From Candidatus Bipolaricaulota bacterium (GTDB lineage: Bacteria; Bipolaricaulota; Bipolaricaulia; UBA7950; UBA9294), in the NCBI GenBank assembly GCA_028278555.1, contig JANQEA010000064.1, positions 62,001 to 126,000 on the forward strand: DNA of 64,000 nt, read 5' to 3'. A program made the translations under genes and the position numbers. Position 1 is the first letter of the stretch, and each line of letters starts with the position of its first letter. Shown piece after piece: positions 1-8,059 of the stretch. The notes beneath the pieces are model-generated. The model did no database searches and was not told the origin of the DNA. It saw only the letters and a program-made list of their open reading frames with translations.

Positions 1-62
1 ACGAAGACGTACACAAGGATCCAGGGGAACCACTCGCTTGTCCGAAGCTTCTTCCCTCGCAT
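1..62 (-). CDS. N-terminus of a membrane-associated protein (runs off window)
   Basis: Only the first ~20 codons lie in the window, starting ATG-CGA-GGG. The peptide begins with a basic stretch (RGKKLR) followed by SEWFPWILVYVF, which looks like the start of a membrane segment. The start is supported by a TAGAAT box exactly 6 nt upstream of the ATG, the same arrangement seen at several other genes here. No function can be assigned from this fragment. Confidence 0.5.
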   Translation of the reverse strand, partial: MRGKKLRTSEWFPWILVYVF

Positions 63-68
63 GTCTCG

Positions 69-74
69 ATTCTA
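69..74 (-). promoter_or_regulatory. -10 box of leaderless promoter
   Basis: TAGAAT on the minus strand, followed by 6 nt and then the ATG at 62. Transcription would start at or next to the A of ATG. The -35 region is weak. Confidence 0.5.
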
Positions 75-205
75 CCGCTCCAGCCGACACTGTGGAGAAG
101 ACCGACGAAACCCGCTACGACGTGGCCATTGATACGGCCCCCAATCCTCGAGGGTGAGGTGAGTGGCGTTGGTGTAGCATGCAGAAGCTGGGTGAGGAGG
201 TCTTC

Positions 206-544
206 ATGAGAGTGGCAGCGATCTTAGCAATGCTCGGTGCCCTGGCGATGGCCGGGGCTTTGGTCTATGGCTTCACGTGCGGGCAGTTCGCCGGCGAAGG
301 TCGGCAGCTGCTCCGTATGCCTTGGGGACGCATCGCGCTGGTAGACCTCTATATCGCGTTCCTCCTTTTCGCCGCCTGGATCGTCTTCAGAGAGGGGTAC
401 CGTTTGCGATCGCTGCTCTGGATCGCCGCCGTCATGGTCCTCGGAAGCCTGGCCATCTGCCTGTATCTGCTCGATGCCCTGCGGACGAGCAAGGGCGACT
501 GGCAGCTCTTCTTCCTCGGCAAGCACGCGAGGCCGTCGACTTGA
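206..544 (+). CDS. DUF1475 family small membrane protein
   Basis: A 112-residue integral membrane protein with about three hydrophobic segments. The conserved blocks (VYGFTCGQFAGEG, then LLRMPWGRIALVDLYIAF) and its length match DUF1475, a family of unknown function. The ATG at 206 is preferred over the upstream in-frame ATG at 179 because GAGGAGG lies 5 nt before it (194-200). Its stop codon overlaps the TTG start of the next gene, so the two are probably translationally coupled. Confidence 0.75.
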   Translation: MRVAAILAMLGALAMAGALVYGFTCGQFAGEGRQLLRMPWGRIALVDLYIAFLLFAAWIVFREGYRLRSLLWIAAVMVLGSLAICLYLLDALRTSKGDWQLFFLGKHARPST

Positions 545-1227
545 AGCCCGAGCACAGCAGACTGCGCGAGCTGGTCGAGGAGTTTCGCCAAGTCGTCGCC
601 GGCCAGCGCACCTGGGGAGATGCCGTTCTGCCCCCACTCGCCTTTGTGCTAATCAACCTCCTCGTCGGCGTCTGGCCGGCCATAGCAGCATCGGCGGGTC
701 TTTCACTCGTCCTCGCGCTGATGCGCTTGGTTCGGGGAAAGTCGCCTCGCTATGCGCTGGGAGGGCTCGGCGCCGTCACGGTGGCTGCGTTGCTGGCCAT
801 AGCGCTGAATCGTGCCGAGGGGTACTTTCTGCCCGGCATGCTCAGCGGCGCGGCGACCGCCCTGGCCTGCCTCATCAGCGTAGTTCTTCGCCGCCCTCTC
901 GTCGCGTGGACCAGCTTCATCGCTCGACGATGGCCGCTCTCTTGGTACTGGCACCCTCGCGTTCGACCCGCCTACAGCGAGGTCACGCTTCTCTGGTTCC
1001 TGTTCTTCTCAGGTCGCCTTCTCGTCCAGCTTGTGCTGTTCCAGCGCGGGGCAACGCTTGCACTCAGCACAGTCAATCTCCTGCTTGGATGGCCATCCCT
1101 CGTGCTCCTTCTCGCGGCAAGCTATCTGTACGGGCTGTGGCGCCTACGCCGCTTGGCAGGGCCGAGCGTGGAGGAGTTCAAGAGAGACACCTCGCCACCT
1201 TGGAAGGGGCAAAGGCGGGGCTTCTAG
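541..1227 (+). CDS. DUF3159 family membrane protein
   Basis: About 228 residues with five or six hydrophobic segments (LPPLAFVLINLLVGVWPAI, LGGLGAVTVAALLAIAL and others). It resembles DUF3159 membrane proteins, whose function is unknown; the family call rests on the overall pattern. The TTG at 541 overlaps the TGA of the preceding gene (TTGA) and gives an N-terminus KPEHSRLRELVEEF that suits the family, so coupling to the DUF1475 gene is likely. The upstream in-frame region overlaps that gene and is not coding. Confidence 0.65.
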   Translation: MKPEHSRLRELVEEFRQVVAGQRTWGDAVLPPLAFVLINLLVGVWPAIAASAGLSLVLALMRLVRGKSPRYALGGLGAVTVAALLAIALNRAEGYFLPGMLSGAATALACLISVVLRRPLVAWTSFIARRWPLSWYWHPRVRPAYSEVTLLWFLFFSGRLLVQLVLFQRGATLALSTVNLLLGWPSLVLLLAASYLYGLWRLRRLAGPSVEEFKRDTSPPWKGQRRGF

Positions 1228-1283
1228 CCTCGGGGACCCATCCGCCTACCGATGCCTGGGAACAGGAGCTAGGCTGCCCTCCG

Positions 1284-2249
1284 CTAGAGTCTTCTCCCCT
1301 TGCCGGAATCGAGAACCTCGACGAGGTCCTGCGGATAGGGTTCGAAGTAGGCCTGGTCCGCGAGGTAGTCGACATCGAAACGGATGATCCACGATCGCAT
1401 GAGGCTTGTCGGGACGGAGAGCGGGACGTGGCCATTTCGATACTGCTCGAGGCTGTCCAGGAAGAACGCCTTCTCAGCGGACGAGAGCTCGTCGGAGACG
1501 TACCCCAGCGCGTGCATGAGCACGTTGATGGCAGATACACGGCGCGGCGCCTTGGCCAGCGCCACTCGGAGTCCTTCCGCGTACAGCCCAAGCAGATGAT
1601 CCAACGGCTGCTTGTCCGGATTCGCGACGATGCGGCCGAGTGCGCGCATCCGTGTCTGGTTGTAGGCCATCAAGAGCAGCTTGTGTTGCGCGTGGAAACC
1701 GACGAGACGTGCCATCGACGCGGCCTGTCGAAGACCGCGGAAGCGCGCCTGAGTGAAGAGGCGGGTCAGGAAATGCTGCCGGATATCGAAGTTCTTGAGA
1801 CGCCCTTCGTCCTCGACCGCGGCATTCGGGAATCGCTCGATCACGGCGCCGCCGAACATCCCGTGCGTCTTGGTCGACGCAGCGCCCTTCTTCTCGTTCA
1901 CGTAGCACTTGACCTCGCGGGGGCCGCAGGACGGGGACCCGAACTTGAGCACGAAACCGTCCGGCGCAGCGAGTTGGCCAAGCCGATCGTCTGCGTAATC
2001 GCGCATCCGGTCCGTGACATCCAGTCCGGTCGTGGGTTGGACAAGCCGTGGATCCGACGGATCCCCGACCAGTCGAATCGGATCGCGCGGCACGCCAAGG
2101 TCGATCTCAACCTCAGGGCAGACGGTCTCGATCTCGACGTAGGGCTTGAGATGCTCGACCGCATCCTCCTGGATGATGTTCCCGTTGTAGCGACAGTGCT
2201 CGAACCCGAGACACCGACTGAAGATGACCCTTGGCTTGGGATGGTTCAT
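1284..2249 (-). CDS. DUF523 + DUF1722 (YbgA-type) protein
   Basis: A two-domain protein of 321 residues. The N-terminal half has the DUF523 pattern (VIFSRCLGFEHCRYNG, a Cys-containing start; FGSPSCGP around residue 104). The C-terminal half, from about residue 190, has the DUF1722 pattern (HKLLLMAYNQ, then LGRIVAN). The fused form is widespread and poorly understood; E. coli YbgA carries the DUF1722 part. GGGAGG precedes the ATG by a normal distance. Conserved cysteines suggest metal or Fe-S binding, which is an inference. It lies 15 bp after the DUF1295 gene on the same strand. Confidence 0.85.
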   Translation of the reverse strand: MNHPKPRVIFSRCLGFEHCRYNGNIIQEDAVEHLKPYVEIETVCPEVEIDLGVPRDPIRLVGDPSDPRLVQPTTGLDVTDRMRDYADDRLGQLAAPDGFVLKFGSPSCGPREVKCYVNEKKGAASTKTHGMFGGAVIERFPNAAVEDEGRLKNFDIRQHFLTRLFTQARFRGLRQAASMARLVGFHAQHKLLLMAYNQTRMRALGRIVANPDKQPLDHLLGLYAEGLRVALAKAPRRVSAINVLMHALGYVSDELSSAEKAFFLDSLEQYRNGHVPLSVPTSLMRSWIIRFDVDYLADQAYFEPYPQDLVEVLDSGKGRRL

Positions 2250-2264
2250 GCCTGGTCCTCCCTT

Positions 2265-3158
2265 CTACGTGTTCGGCTTCCGCGGCGGCCGTGGGATCAG
2301 GATCGAGGCCGTTCGCTTGTACGTCTCGTAGTCCTCCCGGCCTCCCCACTTCTCGTCGGCGCGCCTCTCCAGCATCGGGATGCCGCTGACCCGCGTGAGG
2401 AGGAGCGTCACAAACACAGGCGAGATCAGCGTACCCCACTGCCAGCCGCGCAGAACGGGCGCCGCGATGACAGCGATGCCAATCCAGAGGAGGATCTCGC
2501 CGAAGTAGTTGGGGTGGCGCGACCACTTCCAAAGACCGGTTCGAATGAACTCGCCGGCGTTCGCAGGGTCTCTGCGGAAGGCCGCCTTCTGCGCATCGGC
2601 CAGGACCTCGCAACCAAACCCAACCAGCCAGAGCGCCAGGCCCACAATCGCCGGGATCCGGAGGGGCTGTTGCACCCACGCCGTGATCGCCGCCAGCGCT
2701 GCCGCCAGGGTGAGCGACACCCAGAGGCCTTGCAGCGTCCACGTGAGCAAGAGACGAGGGAAGGACCGCTTGATCTGCTCGAACCGCTCATCCTTGCCTG
2801 CGCGGAGGACACGACGGAGAAGGAACGTTCCGAGCCTGACCGCCCAGATCACGATGAGCCCGAGGAGGAGGAGCGCTCGAGCATCCACCGACGGGCGTAG
2901 CGCAACGGCAAGCGCCGTCACAGAGATGTACGTCAGACTCCCGGTGATGTCGAAGAATCGCTCGCTCCGCAGCAGGTACGAGGGAACGAAGACGATCCAC
3001 TGGATCAGGAAGGCCAGCGCGTAGAGCGCCCCAAACGCAGGGAGCCCGAGGATCGTCCCTCCCCCGAAGCTGCCCATCCATCCAATCGTTGCCCCAACGA
3101 CGAGAACAGCAGGCATCGCCAGAATCGCCGTCCGCTCGGCCCGCGTCATGGATCCCAC
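2265..3158 (-). CDS. DUF1295 / steroid 5-alpha-reductase-like membrane protein
   Basis: A 297-residue polytopic membrane protein. The C-terminal signature GLWKWSRHPNYFGEILLWIG, followed by a long hydrophobic stretch and a terminal MLERRADEKWGGREDYETYKR segment, is diagnostic of DUF1295 proteins, related to the steroid reductase/isoprenylcysteine methyltransferase superfamily. The true substrate is unknown. The GTG at 3158 is chosen because AAGGAGG sits 7 nt upstream; the ATG at 3149 is 16 nt away. It probably forms a transcription unit with the DUF523/DUF1722 gene. Confidence 0.88.
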   Translation of the reverse strand: MGSMTRAERTAILAMPAVLVVGATIGWMGSFGGGTILGLPAFGALYALAFLIQWIVFVPSYLLRSERFFDITGSLTYISVTALAVALRPSVDARALLLLGLIVIWAVRLGTFLLRRVLRAGKDERFEQIKRSFPRLLLTWTLQGLWVSLTLAAALAAITAWVQQPLRIPAIVGLALWLVGFGCEVLADAQKAAFRRDPANAGEFIRTGLWKWSRHPNYFGEILLWIGIAVIAAPVLRGWQWGTLISPVFVTLLLTRVSGIPMLERRADEKWGGREDYETYKRTASILIPRPPRKPNT

Positions 3159-3186
3159 GTCTCAACCTCCTTGGGCCCCGCCAGGA

Positions 3187-3645
3187 CTAGCTCTCCTTCC
3201 AGATCTCCCACAGCGCCGCCGTCTCCAGCGGCTTGACCTTGTTCTTGATCGCGACGATCTTTCCCTCTTCGTCAATGGCGGCGTGCGAGCGAAGGATGCC
3301 CTCGTAGGTCTTCCCGTACATCGACTTCTCTCCCCACGCACCGTAGGCCTCCGCGACCTTGTGCTCCGGATCGCTTGCGAGGAGGAAGCCTAGTCCGTGC
3401 TTGGCCCGGAACTTTGCCAGCTTCTCCGGCGGATCGGGCGAGATTCCGATCACCGTGACGCCGGCATCCTCGATCTGCGGTCCGATGTCCTGAATCGCGC
3501 AGGCCTGTTTCGTACAGCCGGGCGTATCCGCTTTCGGATAGAAGTAGACGATCACCCGCTTCCCAACGAAATCGTCGAGTCGTACCGCATCTCCCGTGTC
3601 AGAGATGAGCTCGAAGCTCGGTGCATTGTCTCCTTGCTTCAGCAT
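3187..3645 (-). CDS. bcp: Thioredoxin-dependent peroxiredoxin, BCP/PrxQ type
   Basis: A 152-residue peroxidase that reduces H2O2 and organic hydroperoxides. The peroxidatic Cys is in KADTPGCTKQACAIQD, with the resolving Cys five residues later (C-x4-C), the atypical 2-Cys PrxQ arrangement. Start MLKQGDNAPSFEL is typical, length is normal, and an AGGAGG site precedes the ATG. It is on the same strand as its neighbours, but the gap to the next gene is small and the unit may continue downstream. Confidence 0.95.
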   Translation of the reverse strand: MLKQGDNAPSFELISDTGDAVRLDDFVGKRVIVYFYPKADTPGCTKQACAIQDIGPQIEDAGVTVIGISPDPPEKLAKFRAKHGLGFLLASDPEHKVAEAYGAWGEKSMYGKTYEGILRSHAAIDEEGKIVAIKNKVKPLETAALWEIWKES

Positions 3646-3680
3646 CCTTGGCGCCTCCTATTCTCGGTTCTCGTCAGCTC

Positions 3681-4637
3681 CTACTTCTCTCGCACCAGGA
3701 TTCGGCCGTCGGCAACATCCTGCGCCAACCGCTCGTCGAGCCAGACCAACGCCTCAGGCGACTCAGCAAGGTGCCCTAGGAAGAACGCCGTGAGGTAGGC
3801 GACCGATGTGGATCGGACCCACTCGCTCGGGACATCGCCGCGTGCACAGGGGTCGTCCGCGTCCGCAGCTTCCTCGTCGACGAACTGGCCATGTCCGACA
3901 TCCAACAGGGTGATCTCGATCGCGGGCGCGTTGGCCGCCTCGAAGAAGCGCTCGTAGTTCTCGTCCTCCGGTGCGCAGGGGCTGAAGGTGACAAGGACCT
4001 TTCCCAGCTCTGCGCCAATGAACATCAGCGGGATCTCGAGTTCGGGCATCAGTTCGGGCGCAACACTTGGATAGAGCTTCGGGTTGTTCCAGATCGGATT
4101 CCCCTCGTCCACGGGATCCAGCACGGCAATCGCTCTGACGCGATCGTCGGTGACTGCCTCGAACAGGCTCAGCTTTCCTCCCAGGGAGTGGCCGGCTCCT
4201 CCGATCCTCTCCGGGTCGATTCGGCCGAAGAGCGGATGGGCTTCGTCAGCCGTCGCCTCGAGCAAGGAATCGATCACGAAACGTACATCCTCAGCCAACC
4301 GCACATGATGGACGCGCAAGAAGGAGGTCGGAAACGACGGCATGGCCACAACGAACCCGTGACTGGCCAGATGCCGTCCATAGGACAGGTATCCCAGAGA
4401 CGACAACAGGAACCCATGGTTGAAGACCACAAGGGGTGATGCGGACGGCTCGCCCTCACGCTCGGGCAAGAAGACGAGTAGCCCCATCGAGCGATCTCGA
4501 TCCTCGTCCTGGAGATCGGCCTCGAACGTCTCGAACGTGTAGGGGCCGATCTCGGCCGGACTGCCCTCAGAGCCAACCAGCATGACCGACAGAAGGAGAA
4601 CGCAACACAGACTGCAGGCGACTGCTCGGGTCTTCAT
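3681..4637 (-). CDS. Secreted alpha/beta-hydrolase (PAF-acetylhydrolase/dienelactone-like)
   Basis: A 318-residue protein with an N-terminal signal peptide (TRAVACSLCCVLLLSVMLVG). An oxyanion-type loop VFNHGF is followed by the nucleophile elbow GHSLGG near residue 170. A candidate His is in DVGHGQFVD. This fits chlorophyllase/PAF-acetylhydrolase-like hydrolases of exported type; the substrate is not predictable. It is exported or anchored, and stands upstream of bcp on the same strand. A ribosome site (AGGAGG) lies about 12 nt upstream. Confidence 0.8.
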   Translation of the reverse strand: MKTRAVACSLCCVLLLSVMLVGSEGSPAEIGPYTFETFEADLQDEDRDRSMGLLVFLPEREGEPSASPLVVFNHGFLLSSLGYLSYGRHLASHGFVVAMPSFPTSFLRVHHVRLAEDVRFVIDSLLEATADEAHPLFGRIDPERIGGAGHSLGGKLSLFEAVTDDRVRAIAVLDPVDEGNPIWNNPKLYPSVAPELMPELEIPLMFIGAELGKVLVTFSPCAPEDENYERFFEAANAPAIEITLLDVGHGQFVDEEAADADDPCARGDVPSEWVRSTSVAYLTAFFLGHLAESPEALVWLDERLAQDVADGRILVREK

Positions 4638-4689
4638 GGTTCTGCCCGACCTCCTGCGGGTGAAACGCAGCCGATGCTGCGTCCTCCAC

Positions 4690-4695
4690 TATACT
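4690..4695 (+). promoter_or_regulatory. -10 box of plsY-like gene, leaderless
   Basis: TATACT lies exactly 6 nt before an ATG at 4702 that opens a 7-codon ORF, so the transcript should begin at or next to that ATG. Confidence 0.5.
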
Positions 4696-4701
4696 CCGAG
4701 C

Positions 4702-4725
4702 ATGCCCACCGGAGTCGCGCAATGA
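4702..4725 (+). CDS. 7-codon leader ORF coupled to plsY-like gene
   Basis: ATG-CCC-ACC-GGA-GTC-GCG-CAA-TGA encodes MPTGVAQ. The ATG sits 6 nt after a TATACT box, and the TGA overlaps the ATG of the acyltransferase gene in an ATGA arrangement. The codons also contain GGAG (4711-4714), which is a ribosome site for the downstream gene. It is a candidate leaderless leader peptide that couples translation; whether it is translated is inference. Confidence 0.4.
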   Translation: MPTGVAQ

Positions 4726-5462
4726 ACATCCTCCCTGCCCTTCTTGCCGCTCTCAGCGGATACGCAGCAGGTTCGATTCCGTTCGCCCTCCTCATCATGC
4801 GGGTGTTCGGCGGAGGCGAACGGCTGAAGGAGACAGAGCTGTCCGTCCGCGGGACGGAACACGTTCTTCGGTCGAACGCCGTCAGTGCGACCGCGGTGCG
4901 CCTTCAGCTGGGCGACCGCTACGGATGCCTCACAAGCCTGCTTGACATGGCCAAGGCGGCTATCCCGACCCTTGCGTTCAAGCTCGCCTACCCGGAAGCG
5001 CCCTACTTCCTCATTGCCTCCGGCTTCGCCGTGGTCGGCCACATCTGGCCCGTCTTCCACCGCTTCCGCGGTGGACGAGGCCAGTCGCCGGTCATCGGAA
5101 GCCTGCTGATCATCGATTGGCCCGCGCCTCTGATCATCTACCCAGTCGCCCAGCTCCTTGGCATCCTGACACCCGCCCGCGCCTATGCCGGGCGCTTCGC
5201 GCCGATGCTGCTCGCCTGTGGCTGGCTCTACTTCCGGTTCCACGATCTCGCGTTCGTCTACTACGGGCTCGGCCTCTTCGTGGTCCGGGTTCTGGCCATG
5301 CGCGACGAGATCAGGCAGTACTCACGCATTCGGCGAGCAGGCGGGCTTCGATCGTTCGCCGACGAAGTTGCGCTGATGGGGTATCGGGGGCTTCCTCCAG
5401 GACTGAAGGCGCCTGTTCGCCAGATCCTCAGCCGGTTCAATCCTCGCCGGAGAGAACGCTGA
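4722..5462 (+). CDS. PlsY-like glycerol-3-phosphate acyltransferase family protein
   Basis: A 246-residue membrane protein. Motifs include GYAAGSIPFALL at the N-terminus, then a central SVRGTEHVLRSNA-type loop and HIWPVFHRFRGGRGQSP, matching the G-x-x-x-G-[ST]-x-[NP] and FKGGKG motifs of PlsY (acyl-phosphate:G3P acyltransferase). The usual motif residues are altered (GTEHVLRSN instead of GSGNPGATN; HRFRGGRG instead of FKFKGGKG), so the substrate may differ from canonical PlsY. ATG 4722 has GGAG upstream and overlaps the leader ORF stop. The 3' end overlaps the convergent PEP-synthase-like gene by 26 bp. Confidence 0.7.
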   Translation: MNILPALLAALSGYAAGSIPFALLIMRVFGGGERLKETELSVRGTEHVLRSNAVSATAVRLQLGDRYGCLTSLLDMAKAAIPTLAFKLAYPEAPYFLIASGFAVVGHIWPVFHRFRGGRGQSPVIGSLLIIDWPAPLIIYPVAQLLGILTPARAYAGRFAPMLLACGWLYFRFHDLAFVYYGLGLFVVRVLAMRDEIRQYSRIRRAGGLRSFADEVALMGYRGLPPGLKAPVRQILSRFNPRRRER

Positions 5463-7725
5463 CTCTTCCCAGCAACCCGTCCACGGCAACGATCTTCCCG
5501 TCAAGCAGATCACAGGCGTTCGGCACCGAGACGACGGCTGGGATGCCGGCTTCTCTCGCGACGATCGAGCTATGGGAGAGCAGCCCGCCTGCCTCTGCAA
5601 CGATGGCACCGGCCCGCGCAAACAGTGGCGTCCATGCGATGTCCGAGAACGGGACGACCAGGACATCGCCCGCTTCGAAGTCTCCAAACGCCTCCATCGA
5701 TCGGATCGCACACGCCCGTCCTTCGTACGTTCCCCGAGATGTTCCGATGCCGTTCAGATGAGTCTCCCCAGCCGCGAAGTCGGGGCGCTCCTCAGGAGCT
5801 GACCCGCCGAGAATCGTTTCCGGGAGCGTTCGAGACTCCGCGTCACGCATGACTCTCCGACGCTCGGCTGCAACTCCTTGAATGCCGCCCCGGTTGGCAC
5901 CGCGTTCAGCAACCGCTCGCAGCTCATCGAGAGAGAGAAGGAAGACATCTCCCGGCTCTCGTAGCGCGCCGGAGGCTACGAGGAGCCCGCCGCATCGAAG
6001 CGCCCATCGCCTCAGCAAATGGAAGCCCCGAGACGTCATCGCGCCGACGCGTTCGCGATCAAGCCTTCGGAGGGCGACCCGTCGATCGGACCGACTTGCC
6101 CTGCCATCCCTCCCCCTGGGGTCGGACCCTGGCGCCAGACCATTCGGCCCGCTGCTCGCAGCAAGTCGAAGTAGGGCGAGTGGCTGCTCGCTCCAGGAGG
6201 GGGCGGAGAAGTCGTTCCCGCTCTCGCTGAGGTGGCCGAAGTGCTCCAGGAAGAGACCCAGCTCGCCCTTGACCCATCCCCACGGCGGGCGTTCGAGGAG
6301 GGCATCGAGGGGGACGGAGTTGATCGCTGCACGCTCTTCGGCCGGGACCGCCGCGACCACCTTCGCCAGTTTCCGCAGGGCGGCCGACGGATCGTAGGCC
6401 TCGATTCTCGAGTCCGTCAGTTCCTGCTCCGGTTTCAGATCCAGCCCACGTCGGCCCGGCGCTCGGTGCCGCATCTGCCCGGCGATCAGGTGGAGGAGCA
6501 GGCTCAGAATCCGCGTCTGCGAGGCCTCCCGCATGACAGGAAGGAAGGCATCGACCCAGCCGATCGCCTCGGAGAGTTCGTGGATGGAATCGAGCTCCTG
6601 GGCAGCGTGCTCAAGCCGCTCCGTCATCGCCACTTCCCACCGCGCCAGATGAAGATGGAAGAGCGAGACGCTGACGAGCAGGCGGACGACCCGGGGGAGG
6701 TGACGGAGCATCTTCCAGCGAAAGCCGAGCGGTGAGCGTCCGCTGGCGGCCACAAGCCCGAACACTTGCTCCAAGGCGTCTCCGGGCAGACCAAGCTTCC
6801 TGAAGAGCTCGCCCATTCCGCTCATGTTGAAGTAGGCGCGATAGTGGAACTGCCTGGCCAACGTCAGAGGATCGATCGCAAGCGGCCCGACGACTCGCTC
6901 GAACAGATCCACCCATGCCCCGTTGATCATCGGAACGTTGATCGACCAGACCAGCGGCTTGACGAGTCCCGGAAGGTACTCGCGCGAGATCCTGTTCGAG
7001 TAGACCGGCAACCCTCGCAGGGATGTGATCGGTCGAACCTGGAGCCACCACAGCGTCTTCCCGTCGAACGCCCATTCCAGATCCGCCGGATAGCGGAGCT
7101 CCTTCGCCACGCGCCGAGTCTTCTCAGCGATCACCTTGAGAATCGAGGTCGGCAGAGGCCCCCAATCCGATGCAGGCACACTGCCACGGATCGTCCAACG
7201 TCTGGGCGTCTCGCCCCCCTGGAGCAGGGAAACCGACGTACCTTTCACGCCCTCCACGATGACCTCATCGGCTCCCGTCACCGGATTCCGGCTGAACGAT
7301 GCACCGGAGGCAACAGGCTGCACCATCTCCTGAAGCAGAACCTCCATCCCTTCGGACGAAGCACCACCGCCTGAGGTCCAGACGGATCGGATCGCCGCAA
7401 CGATCTGATCGATCCCTCGCACGTAGAGGCGAGACTCGTACTGACCCGCCAAACTCGCGTGCGCACCATCCTCCCCTGCAGCCGAAGAGCGAACAGCGAC
7501 TCCATAGCTGCTGGGCAGGTCAATCAGGCTCAGTTCGCGCTTGAGTTTCGAGAGGAGGCGGCTCCGCTTGCGTCGCAAGCCGTAGTCATGTCGCGCCTTG
7601 GCAGAGACAACGTAGGTTCGGGGAACCTGAAGATCCAAGGAGAGCAGGGCCGAGAGCCCCGTGGCCTTCCCGCCGACCACGCGCCGCCTCCCTGCCGGTT
7701 GAAGCCGTCTGATGTAGCGCCTCAT
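5437..7725 (-). CDS. PEP-synthase-like / rifampin-phosphotransferase-like phosphotransferase
   Basis: A 762-residue protein in the PEP-utilising family. The N-terminal pyruvate-phosphate-dikinase ATP-binding domain spans residues ~15-240 (GGKATGLSALL, AVRSSAAGEDGAHASLAGQYE, FSRNPVTGADEVIVEG, WAFDGKTLWWLQVRPIT). A middle region of ~400 residues is largely alpha-helical. The C-terminal swivelling domain carries the phosphorylatable His in AGGLLSHSSIVAREAGIPAVVSV. No PEP/pyruvate TIM-barrel domain is evident, so the layout resembles rifampin phosphotransferase-type enzymes rather than true PpsA. The start MRRYIRR lies 9 nt after a TAGAAT box with no ribosome site. This start region is duplicated at 12523-12577. 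Confidence 0.8.
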   Translation of the reverse strand: MRRYIRRLQPAGRRRVVGGKATGLSALLSLDLQVPRTYVVSAKARHDYGLRRKRSRLLSKLKRELSLIDLPSSYGVAVRSSAAGEDGAHASLAGQYESRLYVRGIDQIVAAIRSVWTSGGGASSEGMEVLLQEMVQPVASGASFSRNPVTGADEVIVEGVKGTSVSLLQGGETPRRWTIRGSVPASDWGPLPTSILKVIAEKTRRVAKELRYPADLEWAFDGKTLWWLQVRPITSLRGLPVYSNRISREYLPGLVKPLVWSINVPMINGAWVDLFERVVGPLAIDPLTLARQFHYRAYFNMSGMGELFRKLGLPGDALEQVFGLVAASGRSPLGFRWKMLRHLPRVVRLLVSVSLFHLHLARWEVAMTERLEHAAQELDSIHELSEAIGWVDAFLPVMREASQTRILSLLLHLIAGQMRHRAPGRRGLDLKPEQELTDSRIEAYDPSAALRKLAKVVAAVPAEERAAINSVPLDALLERPPWGWVKGELGLFLEHFGHLSESGNDFSAPSWSEQPLALLRLAASSGPNGLAPGSDPRGRDGRASRSDRRVALRRLDRERVGAMTSRGFHLLRRWALRCGGLLVASGALREPGDVFLLSLDELRAVAERGANRGGIQGVAAERRRVMRDAESRTLPETILGGSAPEERPDFAAGETHLNGIGTSRGTYEGRACAIRSMEAFGDFEAGDVLVVPFSDIAWTPLFARAGAIVAEAGGLLSHSSIVAREAGIPAVVSVPNACDLLDGKIVAVDGLLGRVSVLSGED

Positions 7726-7746
7726 CTCATGCGTATTCTAGCATCC
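7692..7746. repeat. 55-bp direct repeat, copy 1 (promoter and start of the PEP-synthase-like gene)
   Basis: A 55-bp stretch matches 12523-12577 at 51 of 55 positions in direct orientation. On the minus strand it contains the extended -10 TGCTAGAAT and the first 11 codons of the 5437-7725 gene. Weaker similarity continues another ~45 bp to the right in both copies. Confidence 0.8.
7735..7742 (-). promoter_or_regulatory. Extended -10 promoter of PEP-synthase-like gene
   Basis: Minus-strand TGCTAGAAT-type extended -10, with the hexamer at 7735-7740 followed by 9 nt and ATG 7725. There is no ribosome site in the short leader, which suggests a leaderless or near-leaderless mRNA. Confidence 0.5.
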
Positions 7747-8047
7747 AAGAACCAAGAGGCTCCGCATGCAAGCCGCTCCGCGGAGCACCGGGGCACGGAA
7801 GCCGCTCCTGGCCCGATTCCCGAGATGGGCAAGCTCGAAAATTGGGATGCGGGGAGGACTTTGCGGCGACCCACAACGGACTCCTGCTCCTCGGTTGGGC
7901 TGTAGACGCTCGTGTCGTCCGGGGTGCCGACGAAGACCGCCAGGAGAAGGTCCGTTCACTGATCTCAAACAGTGGCGCATGAGTCTCGGGCTTGTGCGGC
8001 CCGCAGGCTCAGCGCTGCAGTGTTTTCGGAAAAGCTGTGGGTTGTGC
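7747..8047. other. Intergenic region
   Basis: About 300 bp between the divergently transcribed PEP-synthase-like gene and the REC-PAS-kinase gene. The first ~45 bp is weakly repeated after 12577. Beyond that I see no convincing gene, RNA or terminator. Confidence 0.5.
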
Positions 8048-8053
8048 CATACT
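8045..8053 (+). promoter_or_regulatory. Extended -10, leaderless promoter of REC-PAS-kinase
   Basis: TGC-CATACT, followed by 6 nt (TGTCCT) and ATG at 8060. No ribosome binding site is present. Confidence 0.5.
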
Positions 8054-8059
8054 TGTCCT

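Noticed and set aside
474..2900. An 808-codon open frame on the plus strand
   Set aside because: Antisense to the DUF523/DUF1722 and DUF1295 genes, with Arg/Pro/Gln-rich composition typical of the shadow frame of GC-rich genes; no known family.
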